Below, piece after piece: positions 23,096 to 32,794 of a stretch of 64,000 nucleotides of DNA. The stretch's first letter is position 1. Each line of letters opens with the position of its first letter. Under the pieces are notes generated by a model. The model ran no database searches. It was not told where the DNA came from and was given only the letters and a program-made list of their open reading frames with translations. The position numbers and the translations under genes were made by a program. Origin of the DNA: Alisma plantago-aquatica (Eukaryota > Streptophyta > Magnoliopsida > Alismatales > Alismataceae); NCBI GenBank assembly GCA_963693085.1, contig OY856413.1:539480879-539544878 (forward strand), read 5' to 3'.

Positions 23096-24041
23096 TGTAA
23101 AGAGTGGGACCCGATAGTGGGACCACTCAATGGTACAAACAAATGAGCCATGTAAGATTAAGCAGCGGAAAACAAAGCTATTACAAATTTATAAAATATG
23201 CTCATGTACATAACTTTCTCACCCTAAAGGTGGTACAAAGAATGAAAAGATTACATCTATTCACACATATGCCCATATACAGAGGGTAACAAGGCTATCT
23301 CAAGTTGTCCTTATGTCCATCAATTAGCTCACAATCATCCTGAGTCTTTTTCCTGTCAAGCACCTACACCTGGGTGGAGGGAACACCCAGAAAATAGGAA
23401 AACAAGATATGTATCAACAAAAGCTGAGTATGTACGTTAAAAGACTAACTAGGGCATTTAAAATAAAAGTAAGGTAAGATGTTCCCATCAAAGAAGGGTC
23501 ACAAAAGCTAGGTAAGTTTTCAATGAGAAGTAACAAGAGAAGGAATTTCTAAAAGAATGAGGCATACAAATAAACAAGTGAAATAACACATCTTGCCCTT
23601 AACCATTCGCAATATCACAACAATCATAATAATTTTGCATGTAGATATATTTGACTAAAGTAACTATAGTAGGGCCATGACACCACTGGGTCATAGGCCT
23701 AAGTAAAATGGGTGGAAAAGCACACCCTAGGCGGAAAAGCACGCCTCTGTATATATAAGGGTAGAAAAGCATACCCCGAGTAGAAAAGCATACCCTAATG
23801 GTTACGCATAAGCGTCTACAATAGTTAAACTAGTCGAACTATCTAACATGCATAAATAGAGTGGAAAGATATACCTTTCACAAACCTGTGGCATGATTTA
23901 AGCACAATAGCAGATGGGGTCATTAACCCAATTCAACATGATAGTAATTTCAAAAGAATAATAATAAATCCAACTGAAAGTATATGAATTGTCCAACAAA
24001 TGGAATAGGAGCAAGTATTTCAAAAGATGCCTCATTATGGG

Positions 24042-24169
24042 AAAATTTAGTCATATAAATGCCCAATTATAAATAGGGAGGAGGACATACCTTAATTCCT
24101 GTCTAAAAATTTAGTCATATAAATGCCCAATTATAAATAGGGAGGAGGACATACCTTAATTCCTGTCTA
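24042..24169. repeat. 64-bp tandem duplication private to one LTR
   Basis: Two identical 64-bp units starting aaaatttagtcatataaatg, followed by the shared continuation agtcaaataaacgatc. The sister LTR (29,523 onwards) has a single unit, so the duplication arose after insertion. Confidence 0.93.
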
Positions 24170-25153
24170 AGTCAAATAAACGATCACCTAAGTCTGAGCC
24201 ATGTTTAATATCACCACCTAAGCATAAAATTATACTTTGTGTTAATATTGTTCTTTTTAACCCAATAAAACACTGCCCATGTAAACTCGTTATTGGGCTC
24301 AGAGGCCTATACTAAATGTCCGGAAAATCTTCTGAATCGAAGCACCTACTTACATCATATATATATCTCATTCATAGTTGATCAAACGTTGTCTTACTAG
24401 TCTAGTTATCTACTGGATTACTAATTAAATGAATCAAAGAAACCATCGATTTCATTCTTTAATTTCCAAAGCATCAAAATACTCAGGCGGTTCTGATGAT
24501 TCAACTACAAAGGCGCAAGGTACCTAAATATACATTAATCTGTGAATCAGTAGGATCCCAACCAAGATTTGCGTTGGGTCCTAACACGAAGCACGAAGGA
24601 TCACCAGGTACTGCAAATCACCAGAGGTTTTAATCAGCTGACTAGTAGACACCAGGTACTGCAAATCACCAGGTCCTAACACAAGCAAACAGCGACTTCA
24701 CTTTCTAGATTTCCAAACACCAAACATTGCGAATAAAATATGAAGGCATTCACTGCTGACTAGTAGACACAAATAATTAACTTCATAAGCGCATACGACA
24801 CTGACACCTCTGTCTGGTTCGGTCATCAATATACCAAGCAGAACAGGATTATCCTCAAGAATCTCAGGTGTCGATACAAAAGAGAACACAGCAGAGTCGA
24901 TTATCGGGAACGAATCGACCAAGAGTTCTAATCCATCCTTACAAATCCGCGAGCAACTGAGTATCATCTCCAGGTCACAAAACCAGTATCTAGCCTAGCG
25001 GCGACTAAACCAACATAGGTTGAGCAAGGTGCTACCGAAATCACAAGAATGAAAATGTGAGTGGAAGATAGATACTGCAAGCAATGTCGAATTCGAAACC
25101 CATTACGATACGCGGCGTTGGGCCCAAAAGCTGCTAGGCGAGAACCTGAACCT

Positions 25154-25161
25154 CCTTTATA
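25154..25161 (-). promoter_or_regulatory. TATA-like box in the Tekay-like LTR
   Basis: The minus strand reads TGTATAAAGGAGG about 1.4 kb into the LTR, placing U3 to its right and the transcribed part to its left. Inferred from motif and position. Confidence 0.45.
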
Positions 25162-26574
25162 CATTTTTCGGCGAGGTCCTCAATAGAAGAAAATAGGGTA
25201 TTTCGTCGACCGAGCAACTTAGGTGGAACCAACGCAAAATGAAAGGAGTAAGTGGAAGCACATGGGTCGGAAATGGTGCTTTTACCTTCATTTGACTGGC
25301 GAGCTACCATAGCAACGTAGCAGCCTGCTCCTCACCAGAGACGACGGCTGCGCTGGCGCAAAGAGGCAGCGGTGCACAGTGGAAATTGGTTGAAGAACCT
25401 GAGAAGGGAAAATGTTCCTCGTTTGTGAATATTCACCGGTGGCTGAAACTAAAAGGACTCGAGGCATCGATGTTTTAGGGGGAAAACCCACAGTGCCGGT
25501 TGAGTTGCTTTTGGGCATTCGATGCTCAAGGCACCACAGGCATGGCGTTAATATTTATTGTGACCGCTTTGTTCTACCAAAACCAACACCAGCAACATCG
25601 CGGCAATTAAGGCCCTGAGATTACGCGACCGGATAATTGAGTTCCAGTATCGCTGTAACGCCCGCGCGTTCTCTATTCATCAGGACGAAGATGAAGGGTC
25701 GTCTCTGTTAGGTGGCGTTATGAAAAGGCTAATAACCGGCTAGCAACTATATCCTGCCAGCGTGATACTCAAGTGCAAAATGTCAAGTTTAAATATTCCC
25801 TTTAATGCAATATAATTATGTCTTGATACTCCTACAATTGACACTGGTAAGACCACGAGCAATTATGGCTCGGCGTGAGAGAAATTGGTGAAGGAACCGT
25901 ACACAGGGTAACGCCCGCTTCGGACGGTTGAAGACGACACTTAGCGTCTCTGGCGTTTTCGGTCTGTCGGAAAGAATATCACAACCATCCCTCAGCACTA
26001 GCATTATCTAAAAAGACCAGTATGCGGCATCCACGGTAAGAGCAGCGTGACATAACTTAATTTGCAATGATAACGACCAACTAATTATATTGTCTCTCCA
26101 AAATAAACCAGCATGCATTAAACATCCTTTAGCCCCCAAATATCATAGATTGGCGCAAAAGGCATATTTCTGTCTTCAAACCTCATTTTAAATACAAAAG
26201 ATGTTAATACTAATCAATGGATGTTAAATAGCCTAATAAAAGAATAATTTATTTTCTGTATAATTAAAATGAATTCTGGATATTTTCTCCACATTAAATC
26301 TCTACTCAAGGAAAAAGGGGATATTACATTAGAACTGGCCCCATACTCACTGTTATGTATGATTATCCCACAATATGCATATTAAATTTCCCAAATTTAT
26401 CAATGTCACACCCACGAATGATTATGTGAATGGGTGGTGATACAAAGTCAAAACTACCCCAAGATTATTATCAGGGTCGGAAATTACTACTCAACAAAGT
26501 TTAAGAGAAATAAAATTTAAGATCTTTAGGAAAAAGGAAAAATATAGGTGATACCTAGATTTGAGTTCGTTACA

Positions 26575-28572
26575 GAACACCACCCCTTAAAGAGGATTTC
26601 GTCCCCGAAATACACCAAGCTACAACTCAAAACACTATACATAAATTTTCTAACCAATTATAAATTTCTAATTCACTAGACAAAGCTAATATATGAGTCC
26701 TAGCATAACATAGTCACATAACAATTGTATGCAGAACCCGATGTGAATTTACATTACTTTATCCATCACGTCTTATTATCTTCTCAAATCGCGAATTGGT
26801 CTAGGAAATTTATACTATGATTGAGGATGATATCATCAAAATTTCTCTTTTTTTTCCTACATAATAGCCATTGATTACAACTATTCATCCAATAATATTA
26901 CAGACCGAAGTGTACAAGGCTCCACCCCTTGAAGGACATATCTCATCATATAAAGAATCAAGAGGGCAACCGACTAGATCATAACTATTATATATATTCT
27001 TCTTCTTATAAAATATTATATCACACTCTTGCTTAGGGTCAGAGGGTTGAACAAAAGAGTCAAATATTTCTTCGCTAAAGGGCCTATCTGCTACTAAAAC
27101 TTTCTTGTGGTGGTGACTTGGTTCCAAAATCATCGATGAAATCCAAAAAGTTTTTTTTGTAAATATAATATAATAATAAAAATATGTTTGAAAATGAAAA
27201 CCTAGCGATTAGAATCCAAAATGGCGCCAAAATCAATCTGAGAACCAAGTCAACCACTTTTATCATGCGTCACACATATACTATCACCCAAACATTAGTT
27301 GATCTTCACAAAAGCGGCTTCTCTACACACCTCATCAAAGATTACAATATGCATATGCCAATTCTAATTAGGGGATACATCTTTCTTCTAGCATGCAGTG
27401 AACCTCTAGTAGGTCCAACTAGGCATGACCTTCATTATTTCACCATTCTCTTAATCGTGATCTATGCCATCACATCTCAAAACATCAGTTATTTATAACA
27501 CCATGGATAACCATAATAAGAAAAGATTAGGGACTCTACTACCTTAGTTGGCTTTCCTCCATGGTGTCAAGACAAGTGTAGGTCCACTAGATAGTCAAAT
27601 TACACTCTGTCTCATACATGAGGTAACTACTTACACGACGACGATGAGAGAGTGGTCAACTCTTTAAGGATCAATCCTAGATGTACCTACCTCACATAAT
27701 CTAAGTGTCGATGTACATACAATGTTTCAAGAAAAAGAGTATCCACTATAGTTTCCAAATATGATTGTACCTATATATCCTCTAGGAAATATAATATACA
27801 ACAAAGTTTTATCATATGACCCAACTATGTGATCATTCCTTTATAGGACAAGGGAGATAAGCATCATTCCTACCTTATGAGTATGTGAGGGAAGAAATCC
27901 CAAGTATCATTGTTGGAAACCTATATATTTCTTCAATAAACCCTCATGTATGGTATATCATAATTTTATCTAGGATAGTATCCAACCCTTGGATAGTGAG
28001 TTTCAAGTAAAACTATGTTGAGATAACTCCACATTGCAGGAAAAACTAGACTAACCTTAAAGGATCTAGTTCATATCATCACGTTCCATCATATAATACC
28101 TCAAAGTCTAAAAGTCATGTCAACATCCTAAGTTTGTATCCATGCATGCATAGTTCACATAATGCATGTATCATAAGCTAGGAAACAACAAAAGTAAAAG
28201 GTTTAATGACTTTTACTAGGGTTACGCAAAATTATGTGAAGTCAACCTACTCTTTCTATAGTAGATGAATTGTCCTCCCCTAAGGCGGGAGGTAGAGGCT
28301 ACTTCCTAGGAGAGGCAACCTTTATGTATAGAAAGATATGCATATAAAGAGATGGTAGGATTGATAAGAGTTTACCCAATACTAGGTCATCTACAAATTT
28401 ATTTGGGATACTTATAAACCATCAAATTTGATAGGGGGTGAAACCCTAATTGGTAAACACAATTCAAGTATAGGTATGTCAAGAACCTCTAAAGGGTCAC
28501 CTACCCACTAAGGACAATCTAGGATAACTTGAAATAGTCTAGTTACCGACTGCTCAGGCTCTGATACCATTC
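26575..28572 (-). other. Internal region of the Tekay-like derivative, non-coding
   Basis: The right end carries the primer-binding site, complement of TGGTATCAGAGC, at 28,558-28,569, three bases from the 5' LTR. The left end (26,575-26,611) on the minus strand reads TTTCGGGGACGAAATCC, then TTTAAGGGGTGGTG, the chromovirus 3' end and purine tract. Short ORFs at 26,885-27,266 (minus) and 27,184-27,498 (plus) match no retroelement domain I know. The 2-kb length excludes a normal gag-pol. Confidence 0.7.
28558..28569 (-). promoter_or_regulatory. Primer-binding site (tRNA-iMet type)
   Basis: The minus strand reads TGGTATCAGAGC, an exact match to the plant initiator tRNA-Met-type site, adjacent to the LTR end TTTACA. 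Confidence 0.93.
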
Positions 28573-29947
28573 TGTAAAGAGTGGGACCCGATAGTGGGAC
28601 CACTCAATGGTACAAACAAATGAGCCATGTAAGATTAAGCAGCAGAAAACAAAACTATTACAAATTTATAAAATATGCTCATGTACATAACTTTCTCACC
28701 CTAAAGGTGGTACAAAGAATGAAAAGATTACATCTATTCACACATATGCCCATATACAGAGGGTAACAAGTCTATCTCAAGTTGTCCTTATGTCCATCAA
28801 TTAGCTCACAATCATCCTGAGTCTTTTTCCTGTCAAGCACCTACACCTGGGTGGAGGGAACGCCCAGAAAATAGGAAAACAAGATATGTATCAACAAAAG
28901 CTGAGTATGTACGTTAAAAGACTAACTAGGGCATTTAAAAACAAAGTAAGGTAAGATGTTACCATCAAAGAAGGGTCACAAAAGCTAGGTAAGTTTTCAA
29001 TGATAAGTAACAAGAGAAGGAATTTCTAAAAGAATGAGGCATATAAATAAACAAGTGAAATAACACATCTTGCCATTAACCATTCGCAATATCACAACAA
29101 TCATAATAATTTTGCATGTAGATATATTTGACTAAAGTAACTATAGTAGGGCCATGACACCACTGGGTCATAGGCCTAAGTAAAATGGGTGGAAAAGCAC
29201 ACCCTAGGCGGAAAAGCACGCCTCTGTATATATAAGGGTAGAAAAGCATACCCCAGGTAGAAAAGCATACCCTAATGGTTACGCATAAGCGTCTATAATA
29301 GTTAAACTAGTCGAACTATCTAACATGCATAAATAGAGTGGCAAGATATACCTTTCACAAACATGTGGCATGATCTAAGCACAATAGCAGATGGGGTCAT
29401 TAACCCAATTCAACATGATAGTAATTTCAAAAGAATAATAATAAATCCAACTGAAAGTATATGAATTGTCCAACAAATGGAATAAGAGCAAGTATTTCAA
29501 AAGATGTCTCATTATGGGAAAATTTAGTCATATAAATGCCCAATTATAAATAGGGAGGAGTACATACCTTAATTCCTGTCTAAGTCAAATAAACGATCAC
29601 CTATGTCTGAGCCATGTTTAATATCACCACCTAAGCATAAAATTATACTTTGTGTTAATATTGTTCTTTTTAACCCAATAAAACACTGCCCATGTAAACT
29701 CGTTATTGGGCTCAGAGGCCTATACTAAATGTCCGGAAAATCTTCTGAATCGAAGCACCTACTTACATCATATATATATCTCATTCATAGTTGATCAAAC
29801 ATTGTCTTACTAGTCTAGTTATCTATTGGATTACTAATTAAATGAATCAAAGCAACCAGCAATTTCATTCTTTAATTTCCAAAGCATCAAAATACTTAGG
29901 CGGTTCTGATGATTCAACTACAAAGGCACAATGTACCTAAATATACA
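28573..29947 (-). mobile_element. 5' LTR of the Tekay-like derivative, truncated
   Basis: Matches 23,096-24,534 with about 26 substitutions plus the 64-bp duplication difference, then stops. The first roughly 2.0 kb of the LTR (U3 and TATA region) is missing at the junction with E2. Confidence 0.92.
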
Positions 29948-29971
29948 TTAATAAAATATGGGTTAAAATAC
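29948..29971. other. Deletion junction with filler sequence
   Basis: Between the broken Tekay-like LTR and the broken E2 LTR are 24 bases (the first five, ttaat, also follow the equivalent point in the intact LTR). Neither element has a target duplication here. A single deletion that removed parts of three elements explains the loss of E1 integrase, the Tekay-like U3 and the first 850 bp of the E2 5' LTR. Confidence 0.75.
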
Positions 29972-30908
29972 CTAGGGCGCCCCACGCGATACAATCTGCC
30001 CGTCGTGAGCGTGTCGCCCGAGAGGGTGCCGCCCGACATGGTTGTATCGGGCAAGGCTCCTGCCCAGTATCGGGCTGGAGAGTCTGTTGTAGTCTATCGT
30101 CCTTATATATCAAGAAGGCGACATTTATCTTTATTATTTCAGTCACTTACTTCATTTAATCATGCAATGTAATCATACCTTTATACGTTAATGGAACTAG
30201 AAGAATTTAATTATCTACTGCTTATACTGTGTACCTTTGTTGGATGATTGCTATGTTTAACATCTGAACTCTAGCTTGTACGTTTGGATCGCGTTTCGAT
30301 TAGCTACCAAATCGTGTTTTTCCGTTGCAACAGCCTTGAGAGAGGTGTTGTGGCTCTAGGGTTTGGTCCGATTCTGGAGTACGAGAGTGCCCGGAATCGG
30401 AGTTGCTTTAGTAACCTTTCCACCCTAACTTAAGCCCAGCAACCTCGAGAGGGGTGTTGATGCTTAGTTAGAGGTACCCGCTTCGAGAGGAGGGGTACAG
30501 GACATTTCTAATGCCGCTTGTTTTACCATAGTTTTCTCCTTCATGCCTTGCTTTAGCGCTAGTATTATCTCTCTGTTTCCATTGCGCAAAAATCCCTAAA
30601 AACTGATAAATGCTTAAAACCTTAATTTTTCCTCATAGCTCTAGTTGGAGATAGATTTCTTTTGTTTTATCATCCTTATCCTGTTGTTCCCTTGTGGAAT
30701 TTTATCATCTCTTTACCCTCTTCGGAGTGTAGTGTTTCGATTCTGTGTTCTCAACACTACCACCCTTGTCCCTGTGTTCGACCCCGTATATCTACTTCGA
30801 CCCCGTAAACAAAGTTGTGAGGGCCTAGAAGGTTTCGGGTTATAAATGTAAAATTTTGACTACTTCAAATCCGCCTCCAATTTTAGGACGCGCGATTTAG
30901 GCCGGTCA
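29972..30908 (+). mobile_element. E2 5' LTR, 3' part only (937 bp)
   Basis: Aligns gap-free to 36,576-37,512. Starts abruptly at CTAGGGCGCC and ends GCCGGTCA before the primer-binding site. The upstream 850 bp including the TATA box are deleted, so it could not drive transcription as a normal 5' LTR. Confidence 0.93.
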
Positions 30909-30914
30909 ACTTTT

Positions 30915-30932
30915 TGGCGCCATTGCCGGGGA
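30915..30932 (+). promoter_or_regulatory. E2 primer-binding site (tRNA-Asp type)
   Basis: TGGCGCCATTGCCGGGGA, one change from the canonical Athila/Tat site, six bases after the LTR. Confidence 0.93.
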
Positions 30933-31163
30933 TAAGGCAAAATGGTACTTTTGACGAACCCGAATCCACTAACTACACTCCAGTGCCTCAAGCTTAGAAA
31001 TGAGCTTGAAAACACTCTCTTTTTCTTTCTTTCTTTTCTTTTTGTTATTATTATTATTCTTTTCCTGAAATGAATAATTCATATTATTGATAACAAATTT
31101 CCTAACTTGATTATTACACGATGTTCAGGTACTCTGTTCAACTGAGCATCGACACCATCCATC

Positions 31164-32794
31164 ATGCCACCTCATGTTGAGCCACCCCATTCTGAAGGTG
31201 AACGTCAGGGGAGAGCTAGGCCTGATTCGCCTACACCTGAGGTCAACGACCGATACGACGGCAATGATCAACTTGAAGATCCAGAAATGGATCAGCTCGA
31301 GGAAGACCATCACCGTGACAGACGTCGCCACCACCAAAGGCACGGGAGGAATCACAATATCAAGAGCAGTGCCATGAAGCCAACGACAGCGATGATTCTG
31401 AAGAAGAAGAAAAGACTATGAGCGAGTTAGCCTCCACAAAGGCTAACAATTCTTGATGCCCTGTCATCATTCTGTGATTCAACGCCACCAACTTTGAGCT
31501 CAAGCCATCTACAATCTCCATGATCCAAAATAAAAGTTTTAGGGGGAGCTCCAAGAACGACAACCCCTATCATCACTTGGATGCTTTCAAGAATATCTGC
31601 GACACCATTTATATGCGGGGTGTTCCCCAGGAGGTCATCTACTACAAGGGATTCATCTTCTCCTTGGAAGATAAGTCTCTATCATGGTATCTGGGACTTC
31701 CCCACCAAGCTCTAAATGTATGGGGAGCACTAGCAGACGCCTTCGTGAACAAGTTCTATCCAACTGAGAAGACCGTGAGAAACAGACAAAGGATAACTTC
31801 CTTCATGCAAAAGCCCAATGAGAACCTCCACGACGCCTGGGAGAGATACCTGGAATATCAGAGGGATTGCCCTCATCACAATTACAAGAAAGGTTTCTTG
31901 GTCACCACCTTCTATAACGGTTTAACCCCTGAGGAAAGAGTTTCACTGAATGCAGATGTAGGAAGTGACTTCCTGAGAAAGAAGTCGAGCAAGTCCGAAA
32001 AGATCATCAAGAACATGGTTGAGCTGCAAGCCGGCACTGACTATGATCAATCTGATAGAGGACAAGCTAAGAAGGCTGGTGAAGGACCTTCTTTGGAATC
32101 CAAGGCTCTGGAGACTATTACTTCTCAAATCCAGAGGATAGCGACGGACATAAAGCAGTTGAAAGAATCTGGCGAAAAGGGTAAGAAGTAGGTTGAAAAG
32201 GTAATGAAGTGTGTAACATGTGGAGAAGGGGGACATGGGGTAGATAATTGCATCTACACCCGACCAGGCACATCAAGCGGTTCTGAATCTAAGGTCGAAG
32301 AGACTGTGAATGTCTCTTTTGTAAATTTTAAAAGGCCAGACCACCCTGGTTTCAGCTACGGCAACAAGGATGCAGCTGAGAACTCACATCAGCTGCATAG
32401 CTCCTCTAAGCCACCCCAAGCATTCGAGAATAGGGGAGGACCAAGTCAGTACACCAAAAACACCTCCTTCCAGTTGAACAAAGGAAACTTCCAGGGGCAA
32501 GTCAAGTATCAAGGATCAGCCAAAGAGAAGGGGCAGGATAAGGTTTCAAGCCAGTCAGACGTGGTCGGACAACTGTTTGATTTTGTAAAAAGGCAGGACA
32601 CAATTAACAACCAGCTAGCACAGAGTGCGCTATCAAATTTGGGTGTTTTGAACTCATTACAGGTCCAGATGGCTGATATGCAGACGCATCAATGCCAGAT
32701 TGATAAGCAATTAGCTCAGATGGCCGAATTAATAAAGAATCCCTCGGGTAAAATACCATCCAACACCGAAACTGCCAAGAAGGCAGGGCTGTGA
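31164..32794 (+). pseudogene. E2 gag with zinc knuckle, one in-frame TAG
   Basis: An N-terminal hydrophilic part starts at ATG 31,164 in another frame. The capsid part (31,520-32,188) has NPYHHLDAFKNICDTIYMRG, YKGFIFSLEDKSLSWYL, FVNKFYPTEKTVRNRQRI, ENLHDAWERYLEYQRDCPHH and TFYNGLTPEERVSLNADVG, the Retrotrans_gag fold. A single TAG (32,189-32,191) separates it from the same-frame nucleocapsid part (32,204-32,794) with the knuckle CVTCGEGGHGVDNC (C-X2-C-X4-H-X4-C) and a helical tail rich in QLAQ. This is the best preserved coding region of the window, which fits a gag-only element. A frameshift or old splice lies between 31,421 and 31,520. Confidence 0.9.

Larger units (their letters stand above)
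23096..26574 (-). mobile_element. 3' LTR of the Tekay-like derivative (3479 bp)
   Basis: On the minus strand it begins TGTAACGAACTC (26,574) right after the purine tract and ends CACTCTTTACA (23,096), so the ends are TGTAA...TTACA. A TATA-like TATAAAGG lies at 25,161-25,154 after a GC-rich stretch (about 25,000-26,080). Short ORFs inside (for example 25,412-25,618) have no recognisable motif. A 64-bp tandem duplication at 24,042-24,169 is absent from the other LTR. A 23-bp word, beginning caccaggtactgc, is repeated 48 bp apart near 24,603. Confidence 0.85.
23096..29947 (-). mobile_element. Pol-less Tekay/Del-like derivative (LARD-type), minus strand
   Basis: Minus-strand order: truncated 5' LTR (29,947-28,573), tRNA-Met primer-binding site, a 2.0-kb internal region without gag-pol, a polypurine tract and a 3' LTR (26,574-23,096). 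The internal region just before the 3' LTR keeps TTTCGGGGACGAAATC, typical of the end of Tekay/Del chromovirus polyproteins. No protease, reverse transcriptase, integrase or chromodomain is visible, so it would have needed proteins from another element. The two LTRs are about 98% identical over 1.37 kb, making it the youngest insertion in the window. Confidence 0.85.

Noticed and set aside
23096..26574. Solo LTR independent of the copy at 28,573
   Set aside because: The primer-binding site, the purine tract and 98% identity show that the two copies are the 3' and 5' LTR of one element; missing target duplications are explained by the deletion at 29,948.
28558..28569. tRNA gene fragment
   Set aside because: Only the 12-base primer-binding match to initiator tRNA-Met is present; there is no cloverleaf.
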